Assembly: GCA_940337035.1 (NCBI GenBank)
Contig: CALNHX010002681.1
Span: 89,501-153,500, forward strand
Direction: 5' to 3'
Source of the DNA: Agriotes lineatus
Lineage: Eukaryota > Arthropoda > Insecta > Coleoptera > Elateridae
Length of the DNA stretch: 64,000 bases
The position numbers and the translations under genes were made by a program. The notes beneath the pieces were generated by a model. That model saw nothing but the letters and a program-made list of their open reading frames with translations, made no database searches and had not been told where the DNA came from. Shown here piece after piece: positions 1-10,500 of the stretch (its first letter is position 1; every line of letters starts with the position of its first letter).

Positions 1-2249
1 ACTGGTGGGGTAGTAAGGGCAACCAGAAGGTTGTTTTCATTAACGATATAAAATAAATAACTTGAATTGAGAATCTACGAGAAATATTCACGTTAAGGTT
101 AAATTCCCATTAATTGTGAGAAAATAATAATTGTTGGTTTGATACGTAGTTCTAATAAAGTATTCTCTACGATCAAATTTTACTTCAAGTCGCAGTTATT
201 ATAAAAATATATAATTCAAAGTTATCTGAATTCGATTACTAAAATATTACGAAGAAAATAGAATCGATGAAGTGACTGTCGTGTGCTGCATATCAGTTCA
301 ATCAGGCAACAAAGTTCCTAAGAGCTACAACGAACTTGTGAGTTCGTCGAGAACCACCAAGAGGGGTTTGCTGACTTGAATTTTATCCAGTTAGAAATCG
401 AGATAGAAAGTCCAGGTACATAGAACAATCATCAGAAGGTTAGTGACAATTTCTTAAATAATATTAAGAAATTAGAAAGTGGTGCGACAACTATTAAAAC
501 CATTGTAATTATATTTATAAGATTATTATAGAATATTAATTAATATTTTTTCTAAATTATACCTGTGATTTGAGTACCTACTCAACGTTCTCGACTATTA
601 TAATTTGAAATTTGAACCTTTTGAAATAGGATAACTTAGAAATTTTATATTTTTAATGTAATCAAGTATGAACACAATTGATTAAATTATCTCTGACAAC
701 TTGCATTTTATTGTGTAATGTCAAATGAATCTTCTATTACATACTAACAAACTGATTATGCAAAACAAGTCTCTGAAATACCTGGAATTTTGCTTTTGAT
801 TGATGAAATCAAATAATTATTATTCTTTAAAAGAAGATTCAATCATTAAACATATGCAAGAAGTTGTTAGTTGAAAGTTAGCCCATTCAGCTGGGAGTTA
901 GGGGTATCAATGCTTTTAAACTGACTAGTCGTGGCATAATAATATTAAACACTTGACATAATTTCAAATGTGAGATTGATTTATAAATCACGTCAATTAC
1001 TACCGATCTTATTAAGCAATACGGTAAGTATATGTTTGCAGTTACTTAAAGGATAGTATTTCTTTATTGTAAGTATTTTAAAAGTATATTACGTATTTCA
1101 ACTTGGCTCGTAACTTGGAGCTATAGAAAAGTATATTACATTGTACGAGAACCACCAACAGGGGTGCAAATACAATCTGGCACCGCAAGTGGTGCTAGAA
1201 CTAATACACACTTGAGAAACTAAATACATCGTGCTCTACAAGAAAAGCGTCCAAATTTGTTGAGGAATGATTCTTCACAAGTGCACAAAGCCCAACCTGT
1301 TCGACCTTTAATGTAAAAATTAGAATCCCTTGAGTCAGATCATCCAGTCTATAGCTCCGATATGGATCCTTGCCACTAATATTTATTCAGAAACTTAAAT
1401 AAAACCCTAAGAAGTCACTGATTTTCTGCTGAGGAAGAACTTAGTAGCTATTGTGCTGAGCAGAAAAAATACTTATAGTCTAAGGGAATATTACTACTCT
1501 CGAGAAAGTGGAAACCATTTCTAGTCTTAGTTGGTGACTATTAGAAAATTAGAAATAATTAGTGCTCTTACACCAACCTTAGATTAGTGACTTTTATAAA
1601 ACCGGCCGTTAGCCTTTTTCTCTTACCCGTAGGTGATTATTAATCTAGTGTCTCTCGTACATTACTCGTATTTAAAATAAAGGTCTCTTCGATATTCGTA
1701 ATAATCATGACGATATATCTTGTTAAGCTATTTGTAAATACCCTGTATATCTAACATTTCTGGCTCATCGCGAGAATTACACTTTTAACATTTAAAAATT
1801 CTGGCTGCTTGCAATACTTTTATTCAAATTGGATTCGTATAATTTATACTCATGTGGTCGTATGGACAACATTAGTAATTAAATGTTGTTATGAAAATAA
1901 CTATTATGACTAAAGCTGACATTACATGGCAAACGAATATTTTGTATAATTGATATGCCGGTAAAACTTTTTACATATGTATACTAATTATGTGAAAACA
2001 AATCGTTTAAGCCAATTTTAATTTTGCATATTTTACATATTTATACGTTTTTGAGCATACTTTCTGGATTTTGTATATTTGATTATATTTAGCGATAATT
2101 TGTAATGTATAAACTTTTTGAGATTTTTTTTTAAATTTACTATTTCATTAAATTTATTAATAAAATTTTTCACTTTCTGCCGCTGGAGTGCAGTGCACTT
2201 ATCGAAATAAGCAGAGAAAAGAGGAAGTCCCTGTTAAAATATTTGACTA
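1..2249. other. AT-rich non-coding DNA with no recognised gene
   Basis: No long open frame, splice-bounded exon or transposon protein is visible. A 20-bp motif (cgagaaccaccaagaggggt) occurs at about 348-367 and again with one mismatch at about 1146-1165, which suggests either a short dispersed repeat or an old duplication, but the flanks do not align. Otherwise the stretch is AT-rich unique-looking sequence, possibly intergenic or intronic. Confidence 0.5.
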
Positions 2250-2430
2250 TATAAACATAGACTGCCACCAACCCCCACTTTTCACATAGATAAAGAATCA
2301 GCCAACATAGACTCGATTTCAAGAGTCGAACTTCGAGTGTTGGGTGAATATAGTCTGGCGGGGATTAGGAGAAATCTCATTTTTATGTTGGCTTACAACG
2401 TAAAGTTGGCGTTGGCAGTCAATGTTTATA
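2250..2430. repeat. Short inverted-repeat unit next to the mariner-like element
   Basis: The left arm tataaacatagactgcca at 2250 and the right arm ending at 2430 are inverted copies of about 19 bp with one or two mismatches, and an inner pair (gccaacata near 2302, tatgttggc near 2384) is also inverted. This looks like a small non-autonomous palindromic element of about 180 bp. Its right end coincides exactly with the TATA where the mariner-like transposon begins, so the larger element probably inserted at its terminal TA. Confidence 0.4.
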
Positions 2431-2915
2431 CAGGGTGTTTCAAAACAAATGCGAAAAACTTAAGGGGCTGATTCCTTGTTCAAAATAAAGAATAGTTTAT
2501 TATATAAACATTGGGTCAAAAGTCAACCATTAGGGAGATATCGCACTGCAAATATGGCGGAAAAATCATGTTTTTATTTGTTATCTTAAGAACGAAAAGA
2601 GGTAGAACAACAAAATTTTATAGAATTATTACTATTATAAAAACACACTTTTTGCATATTTCTCAACTTTTTAAAAAGGAGTAGAGGGGATTGAATTAGA
2701 CTACTGCTGTCATTCTTCTTAACTAAATTTAAGAAAAACTCACGCAATGACATGGAAAAATATCAATTGATAGCCTGGTTTATTTAGAAACTTTTTTGTC
2801 TCTTGCAATTTTTGTATAAAATTTACCGTTTCCAAATAAAAAAATAAAACGTAAAGCATTGCATGTCGATAAAAAGAAATTTATTTTAGAAAAATAATCT
2901 AGTTGGCTGTTATCA
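2431..2915 (+). repeat. Left terminal inverted repeat of the mariner-like element
   Basis: About 485 bp that match the inverse complement of 4292-4776, with scattered substitutions and small gaps. Similarity fades after the shared stretch aataatctagttgg, near 2915. The outer 20 bp are best conserved, as expected for transposase binding and cleavage sites. Confidence 0.8.
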
Positions 2916-3051
2916 CTTTTTAAGACGTTATTTATTGTTGTTTTATTTGACATTGCTCACTTAGTTTGAATACAAAATACGACTAATTTAATCAAAAATG
3001 TATTATCTAATCATTTAATTATTCAGTAATAAGAGTTTTAAGTAAATTAAT

Positions 3052-4114
3052 AATGGTTAATCACACTAATGCATTTCATGTACGGGCGTGCAAATGGAAA
3101 TTCCTTGGAAGCTTGTCGTCTTTATACACAAACGTATACTAATCGTAGACTTCCTCATCACAGCTTGTTTACCAGGCTTCGTCAAAAGCTACATGAATCT
3201 GGAAGTTTCGAAAAAAGGAGTTTCGATACCGGCCGACACCGCGAAGTTCAAACACCCGAATTAGAAGTTGCTGTGCTAAATATTATTGAAGCGCAACCGG
3301 AGACAAGTACCAGGAAAATTGCAGCAGAATTAAATACTGATGCATCAACTGTATGGAGGATATTAAAAGAACAACAGTTATATCCATACCAGGTATAGAG
3401 GGTTCAAGCTTTCTTACCAAGAGATTTCGAACCGAGAATGATTTTTTCCCAATGGTTTAGCCGAATGAATACCGACAATCCTTTTTTTTTTGTTCAAAAG
3501 TTCTCTTTTCGGACGAAGCTACTTTCTCTAGAGATGTAATTCAAAACTTTCATAACAGGCATGTATGGGCTGAAGATAATCCGCATTCAATAACAGAATC
3601 TAGACATCATTATCAGTTTTCCGTTAACGTTTGTATAGGAATTATCGATAATCATTTAATTGGGCCACATTTTCTACCTTTACGATTAACCGGTGAGTCA
3701 TATTTTCGTTTTCTACAGGAAGAATTGCCTCCTTTGCTAGAAAATGTACCCCTGTTAACTAGAAGAGACATGTATTACATGCATGATGGTGCCCCATCGC
3801 ATTTCAGCTTAAATGTGCGAAGGTTTCTAAATCCTACCTACGAAAATCGCTGGATAGGTAGAGGTGGGCTTTATCATTGGCCGCCTCGATCCCCAGATTT
3901 AAATCATTTGGATTATTGTATCTGGGGATATCTGAAAGAATTAGTCTACACTACGCCAATACAAAATATTGAAGACCTAAGAAATCGGATAATTGCATCA
4001 TGTAATTTTATAAAAAATAATCCAGTTATATTCCAGCGTATTAGAGACTCAATGGTGCGTAGGACAAATGAATGTATTACATCGCAAGGCAGGCATTTTC
4101 AACACTTGCTATAA
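3052..4114 (+). pseudogene. Broken mariner-like transposase (DUF4817-type N-terminus, DDD catalytic domain)
   Basis: A cut-and-paste transposase in three pieces. The probable start ATG at 3052 begins MVNHTN, then the frame shifts and continues from 3069 (MHFMYGRANGNSLEA), a DUF4817-like helix-turn-helix region to about 3395. A TAG at 3396-3398 interrupts it, the frame stays readable, and it shifts again at the T-run near 3481-3489. The catalytic part then runs to 4114: FSDEATF (first Asp), YMHDGAPSHF (second Asp), PPRSPDLN (third Asp). About 36 residues separate the last two Asp, so it is close to mariner DD34D types but not classic mariner. All catalytic residues survive, while at least two frameshifts and one stop prevent a full protein. 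The family assignment is firm; the exact clade is not. Confidence 0.85.
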
Positions 4115-4291
4115 AAAAAATATTTTTGTTTTGCGTTAGATGTCTTGTTTGTTTGTTGTGTTTTTATTTGAGTTACATTGCTCAAATTATGTTTTTCAAA
4201 GAAGGTATTTATTCATAGTTTATGTATTAATAGATAAGTTAGATTCAGAAATGTTTATTAACAAATTATTTCTACATAAAATGTAATTATT

Positions 4292-4776
4292 TAGAAGATA
4301 AGGGCATCCAATTAGATTATTTGTCTAAAATAAATTTCTTTTTCTCGACATGCAATGCTTTACGTTTTATTTTTTTATTTGGAAACGGTAAGTTTTATGA
4401 AAAAATTGCAAGAGACAAAAAAGTTTCTAAATAAACCAGGCTATCAATTGATATTTTTCCATGTCATTGCGTAAGTTTTTCTTAAATTTAGTTAAGAAGA
4501 ATGGTAGTCTAATTCAATCCCCTCTACTCTTTTTTAAAAGTTGAGAAATATGCAAAAAGTGTGTTTTTATAATAGTAATAATTCCATGACATTTTATTGT
4601 TCTACCTCTTTTCGTTTTTAAGATAACAAATAAAAACATGATTTTTCCGCCATATTTGCAGTGCGATATCTCCCTAATGGTTGACTTTTGGCCCAATGTT
4701 TATATAATAAACTATCCTTTATTTTGAACAAAAAATCAGCCCCTTAAATTTTTCGCATTTGTTTTGAAACACCCTG
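4292..4776 (-). repeat. Right terminal inverted repeat of the mariner-like element
   Basis: Inverse copy of 2431-2915, ending caccctg next to TATA. Short open frames within it, such as one on the minus strand at 4514-4696, are chance frames in repeat DNA and not genes. Confidence 0.8.
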
Positions 4777-4968
4777 TATAGTACTCAAACGTTAAAATGA
4801 ATGACGTCTATGAACAACAATTAGAGAAATAAATATACTCATACAAAATAATTAAAAATTTTATATTATTTAGAATACTTCTATTTATTTAAAAAAAATT
4901 AGAGCATATTATCTGTATATATTGAAACTTTGGGTACATATACTCAACAAAATTTATTCATATACCTA

Positions 4969-5144
4969 CTATATGCGCATATATGACCCTTGAGTTTTAT
5001 TTTCAGGTATTCCACAGTGAATATTAACATTTTCACAGCCTCTTCGGCTAAACTTTTCCAAGACTGCTGTATACACACATTTCTCAGCTTTAATCATATC
5101 TAGCACTTGTTCCACCAGACTGGAAGCGGCGCCAAATATGAATT
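4969..5144 (-). other. Open stretch beside the 5151-5249 exon, coding status unclear
   Basis: On the minus strand an open frame reads FIFGAASSLVEQVLDMIKAE and onward to a TAG at 4969-4971, with protein-like composition. It is out of frame with the neighbouring exon candidate, and the only visible splice join would give a 31-nt intron, too short for insects. On the plus strand a good acceptor (ttttattttcag) stands at about 5006, so the signal may belong to the other strand. I cannot decide between a diverged exon, a pseudogene piece and chance. Confidence 0.2.
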
Positions 5145-5150
5145 ACTTAC

Positions 5151-5249
5151 TGTGTTTAAATATTCATCGGGGTTGATGCCGCAGTCGTCGCACAGCTGCT
5201 TGGCAAAACAGGCCCCGATCAGGGAGTACACCAACACCGGCGTGAGCAT
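5151..5249 (-). CDS. Candidate host exon with start codon and hydrophobic N-terminus
   Basis: On the minus strand an ATG at 5249 opens exactly 33 codons ending at a consensus donor (ACA|gtaagt, boundary 5151/5150). The peptide begins MLTPVLVYSLIGACFAKQL, hydrophobic enough for a signal peptide or membrane segment, followed by the cysteine-bearing CDDCGINPDEYLNT. Its GC content is well above the AT-rich flanks, as for a coding exon. A stop lies in frame four codons upstream with no acceptor between, so it would be a first coding exon with 5' UTR above. Alternatively an internal CAG (cctgttttgccaagcag) could be an acceptor leaving a 45-nt exon. I do not recognise the family. It may belong with the exon at 51579-51680, but the phases do not prove this. 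Confidence 0.4.
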
Positions 5250-5865
5250 TTCGCGCAATTAACTTGCTATTGCGGTTCCACTTACCACTAGCCTTTGCTA
5301 GTTATCGTCCGTTTTATCTATTAATTGTGCGGCTTGCGTTCGTGAGTCACTTAACCCGAAAAGCACTGCGCGGCATGTGCCGGTGCCTCTATTATTCAAA
5401 TGCTGGTCAAAATACGAAGGCGACTCATCGCCGTTGTCTGCTGCGGACCGATAAAAGCTGATTCACGCAAACTCGACCACTGTTAAATCAGCGGGGATCC
5501 CGTCATTGAATAGCCTTGATAAAGCAAGCGTATCCGATTTGTCTTAGCGGCCTTATCAGAATCTGGTGAGATGCTGATGATGATCAATAGTTTATTCTAA
5601 ATCATGAATAAACTATTTATCTTGTAGTCTTCTAATCGAAATAACCAGAAGTGTGTTTTGTAATTTTATGGACATGTTTTGAGATTGTGTCATATGCACA
5701 TTTTCTTAATTATAGAACATTTTTAACAAAATACTAAACTGGTTTTCTTGTTTTTCAAGGTCTTCTTTTGTGCAATGGCCTATTAAATGAATTACGCAAA
5801 AAATTTGAGTGAAGAATTGTGTAGATTTTATAAGCCGGAGCTAAATATTGATGAATGCTTTTGCA
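5250..5865. other. Non-coding stretch, possible 5' UTR or promoter side of the 5151-5249 exon
   Basis: The part to about 5560 is richer in GC than the surroundings and includes a donor-like ctagtg|gtaagt on the minus strand near 5294. That would fit a spliced 5' UTR of the adjacent exon candidate, but no TATA box or other fixed promoter element is evident. Nothing further is recognised to 5865. Confidence 0.25.
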
Positions 5866-6545
5866 AAAATCTAGTGTGATACACGCACACAACTTCCTTT
5901 TACAGTGATCTTATAATTGGCCAAAAATTTGATTTTAAATTTTTAAGCATTTGTCAAAAATTTAAAAAAATTACAAATTCTACAAAAATTGTGCAAAATA
6001 GAGCGTTAGGTTAAGAGACAAATTTTCTCTAGAATTCCAAGCTGAATTCAAAAATGTAATAATATACTGGGTGTTCTATTTAAAATAGGAGTTAATAAAA
6101 AAATAGAAAAAAAACAAAATAAACCCATTTTAGAAGTATTCAACTGGAAAATCACCTATCTCACATAAATTCACATTAAAAATGTAATAAAAATGAGAAG
6201 TTTGAAAAAAATCGTTAGAGCCGTTTTTGAAAAAATCGAAAAAAACTGAAAAATCACAAGAGTAAACACCATATTTCAGGTTATGCGATTTTCTTCAAAA
6301 GCTTGCTGTCGCATCTACATAGTACACAAAACTTATGTATGAATTTTCAACGTCATACCTCTTTCCGTTTCTGAGATATTCTGTTCACAGACAGACACAC
6401 ACACAGACACACAGACAGACCAATAAAGAAAAATATGTTTTTTGGGATCAGGGGACTCTAAAACGTGAAGATCTGTTGAAAACTCAATTTCGAATTTTTG
6501 GGGTGAATCCAATACTTCCTTTATTGTAAAAGGAAGTAAAAACGT
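5866..6545. repeat. MITE-like repeat with acttccttttaca ends
   Basis: The motif acttccttttaca at 5892-5904 recurs inverted at 6525-6537. A related, shorter copy lies at about 14549-14728 and shares both the terminal stretch (acacaacttccttttacag) and an interior stretch (caactggaaaatcacctat). The unit also holds a run of cagacacacacacagacacac near 6390-6420. The repeat is non-coding, so it is probably a non-autonomous DNA element. Confidence 0.55.
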
Positions 6546-7077
6546 GGAAACATGGTAAAAAACTGAATATTAGTTCTACATTGTTATTTCATACAGGAAA
6601 ATGTCAACTAACACAAATGCCTTATATAACTTTGAATAATATGAAAATATACTGAAAAGATACTTTTTCTAATTTCTAATTTTCTTAACAATGCCGTTAC
6701 CGCATCCATTTTGAGTGCGGTCATGAACCATTACCAAACCCGAAATCAACTTTTTTCGGTTGGTGACATTGCACGAAATGTCAGTGTGAGTTTAAATAGC
6801 CAATGACACTAATGACAGTAAATTAACCGTAGCATTTTCGGCAATTTACCGTATTTCTGGCGGAGTGTAGGAAATTTCTGAATTCATTGTGAAACACTAA
6901 TTTTACAATTTCACGTGCGAACGCTTGCGAAAAATGACATTTATGGTGAGTCTACTTGATTCAAATTTAAAATTTTGTTTTAAATGTATGCTTTGCAATA
7001 AAACCGTTACCAACTGTTACAAAATTTCCTAAATTACCAAAATTGATTTTATTTGTAGTAAAACGGTATTTAACTTG
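6546..7077. other. Non-coding DNA left of the BEL element
   Basis: AT-rich sequence with no recognised gene. It ends in acttg (7073-7077), the target-site duplication of the BEL/Pao insertion. The sequence resumes after 13206, so 6546-7077 and 13212 onward were contiguous before the insertion. Confidence 0.5.
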
Positions 7078-7328
7078 TGTTAATGTTTGTTATTCGATAA
7101 CGTAAATAAAAAAAAGCACCAGTATATTACAGAAACTTTATTAACCCTTTACAGCCGATGTGCCGTTGATTTGGGCTATGTTTCTCAGCTGATGTGCTGC
7201 GAACTGGTACGAGACCGTCTTTAACTATGTACAGTTACTTAACGACTACTTCTTACTTAAAACTACCTGGAGCCGCCCTGCCGCGCTCACCCCTCCCTTA
7301 CTAAGGTGCATGCCTGGAAGCTCCAACA
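7078..7328 (-). repeat. 3' LTR of the BEL/Pao element
   Basis: 251 bp, the same length as the partner LTR at 12956-13206 and nearly identical to it. It sits downstream of the polyprotein gene in transcription direction and follows the purine-rich tract on the minus strand. Confidence 0.93.
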
Positions 7329-7501
7329 TACCGCCCCCTTTGAAGTCCTTTAGGCTTCGAAACAAGAACAATTAATAATATTATGTACAATAACGTAATA
7401 AAGACTGTATAAACCAATTCCTACACCTAAAGCACAATATACAATGATTCTTACAATTAAACAATATATACCACTATTACTAATACACAAATCGTTTATG
7501 C

Positions 7502-10500
7502 TCACTCATTTAGAGGCAAAAAGCACAATTTATTTAAATGCCTTCGCAACACTCCGCGCACTGTTTTTACCGTTACCACTCTCACTAATTGGTCAGCCCC
7601 TGGATGAAGCTCAATTATTCTCCCCAAGAGCCACTGTTGAGGTGGTACGTTGTCCTCTGCCACGATGACCATTCTTCCTATACGAATATCTTCGAGCGCC
7701 CTTTGTCGCCACTTGGAACGCTGTTGCAGTTGAAGCAGATATTCTCTATGCCACCTTTTCCAAAAATGTTGCCGAAGTTGCTCCACTCTTTGCCACCGTG
7801 AAAGGCAATTTAATTTTAAATGGGTTGTATCGGGTTCCACCATTGTCATCAACGGTTCCCCGATCAAGAAATGACCAGGAGTCAGTGCGGCCAAGTCATT
7901 AGGATCAGAGGTCAGCGGGGTGAGGGGTCGGGAATTTAGACAGGCTTCGATTTGGGTAAGGAGAGTGTATAATTCTTCGTATGTTAATAGCGCGTTACCT
8001 ATAACCCTTTTCAAGTGATATTTCATCGCCTTAACATTTGATTCCCACAAACCCCCCATGTTCGGCGCACGAGGTGCTATGAATTTCCACTCGATATTTT
8101 TAGCAGCTAATGTGCTTATCAATTCATTTTGAAAGTTAGAATTTTTAAGAAATTGGGCCAAATCAGCCAATTCGCGTTTGGCTCCTATGAAGGTAGACGC
8201 ATTATCTGAATATATGCGTGATATATGACCACGTCTTGCGATAAATCGTTTAAGCGCACTTAAAAACGATGCTGATGTTAAATCGCTCACTACCTCCAAA
8301 TGAACTGCCTTAGTGGCAAAACATACAAATAACGCAATGTAAACCTTTATGGTTCTTTTACCGCGTCCGCGACCCTGTTTGGCCAAAATGGGTCCTGCGT
8401 AATCAACTCCTGATATTAAAAAAGGACGTGTTAATTGCAACCGATCTTTGGGAAGATCACCCATTTTCTGCACAATAGTACGGGGCTTTGCATGAAAACA
8501 TCTCATACATTTTTGAATGATTTGCCTTATGACACCTTTTGCCGCTATAATCCAATATGTCTGCCTTAATGCCGCTAATGTAGCTTGCGCCCCTGCATGC
8601 AATTGACGCTCATGTTCACTGATAATAAGCAATCTGGTCAAGTGATGATTTTTAGGCAGAACTATGGGATGCTTTACATCATTAGATATAGCTGCATTTC
8701 TTAGTCGACCACCTACCCTTATTAAGTCATCGTCGCCTACAAAGGGATTTAAAGAAGCTAATGGGCTACATTTGTCCACTACCTCGTTTTTATTTAATTG
8801 CCATCTCTCAGCTGCAAATGCCTGCTGTTGTACAATGCGAACTAAAGCAAACGTAGCCTTTTGCAGTTCATTAGATGCCAGCGGCCCTGATTTTGCATCT
8901 GTCTTGTTTTTGCAATTTTGAATAAATCTAAAACAGTAGGCTATCACGCGCTGTAGCTTGGAAAAAGATGAAAATTTGTCAATGAACTGCGTCTCTACAT
9001 TCATTGTTGTAAAGGCTATAACCTTCTTGCGTTTCTCTATAATCTCAACATTTCCTATCTCTAAAGTTGGTTGTTGGTATTCTTGATTCAACCACGTCGG
9101 ACCAAAGAACCACGTTCGATCGGTGATTAATTCTCTAGGTAGCAGACCCCTACTAACAACATCTGCAGGGTTATCCCGCGACCTTATATGGCTCCAATTT
9201 TCTATTTGAGATAATGACTGAATTTCAGACACCCTATTTGCGACGAAAGTATTTAACGTATTAGGTTCTGTCGCTAACCACGCTAATACAATAGTCGAAT
9301 CAGTCCAACAATATTCCCTTTTAATGTCTAAATTAAGCGTTTTCTTAACGCTATCCATTAATTTAGCTAACAATAAAGCAGCGCATAGCTCTAGCCGCGG
9401 TATTGTGACTGTTTTCAGCGGCGCAACCCTACTTTTGGCACACAATAATTGAGAACTATGTTCATTATTAGTGCCTATTGTCTTAATATATATCGCAGCT
9501 CCGAAACCTAATTTTGAGGCATCGCAAAAGCCGTGGATTTCTATTGATTTGAAAGGAAAACACGACACTACTTTACGATTGATTTGTAAATCGTTTAAAT
9601 AAGACAGTTGACTTAAAAATTCAGTCCACGTCGAATGAATATCCATGGGTACGCTCTCATCCCAAGCTATTTTCAATAACCATAATTTTTGCATTATAAT
9701 CTTTGCTTTCATCGATACTGGTGCTATAAGACCTAAAGGATCAAAAATCTGAGCTATCGCGGATAAAATCGAACGTTTAGTAATTTTACTACATAGTGTG
9801 TGTGTTTTAATTTCGTATTTTAGAAAATCACCATCACAATTCCAAATTAATCCTAGCGTCTTAGTTTCTCCATTCTTATCTAAATTAATTACACTATCTG
9901 GCCTTATACCACTACTTCCCGAAAGGATTTGTTTTTCATTCGAAGCAAACTTACGCAATTCGAACCCCCCTTGTGCCAAAATGTCAATTATTTCATCCTT
10001 TAGCGTTATTAGCGCATTTAATTCATTCCCGCCCGTAATGAGATCGTCCATATAAAAATCGCGACCTATAACTTTACTGCTTAGAGGATAATTAACTTGA
10101 TTTTGTAAAGCTAGTTCTTGCAAACATCGAGTTGCGATGTAACTGGCTGGTTTCGTACCATATGTAAGTGTAAGCAACCTGTATGTTTGAAGGGGTTCAT
10201 TAGAATTATTTCGCCATAATATTCTTTGATAATCAGCCTGCTGCGGATGAATTTGTATTTGGCGATACATTTTTGCTATGTCGCCCGTTAACGCATATTG
10301 AAAGGTCCTGAATCGCGTCAAAATTGAAAATAAATCTTGTTGAATCACTGGTCCACACATTAAATTGTCGTTTAAACTCGACCCGTTGCTAGTCCTCGCC
10401 GACATGTCAAAGACCACTCTTAGCCTGGTGGTTGAACTAGATTCCTTAAACACCGCGTGATGAGGAAGATAGCAACTCGGCACGTTTAATTGATGTTCCG

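Larger units (their letters stand above)
2431..4776 (+). mobile_element. Mariner-like DNA transposon with long terminal inverted repeats
   Basis: The element starts cagggtgtttcaaaac and ends with its inverse gttttgaaacaccctg. It is flanked on both sides by TATA, consistent with a TA target-site duplication of the Tc1/mariner superfamily. The inverted repeats run about 485 bp on each side, far longer than the roughly 30 bp typical of mariner, and diverge by several percent. Between them lies one transposase gene broken by stops and frameshifts. The element is 2346 bp and is complete in structure but should be non-autonomous. Confidence 0.85.

Noticed and set aside
4514..4696. Minus-strand open frame of 60 codons
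   Set aside because: It lies wholly inside the right inverted repeat of the mariner-like element and has no protein-family signature.
6385..6422. cagacacacacagacacac run considered as a tandem array or CRISPR-like repeat
   Set aside because: It is a plain imperfect microsatellite inside a dispersed repeat, with no spacers.
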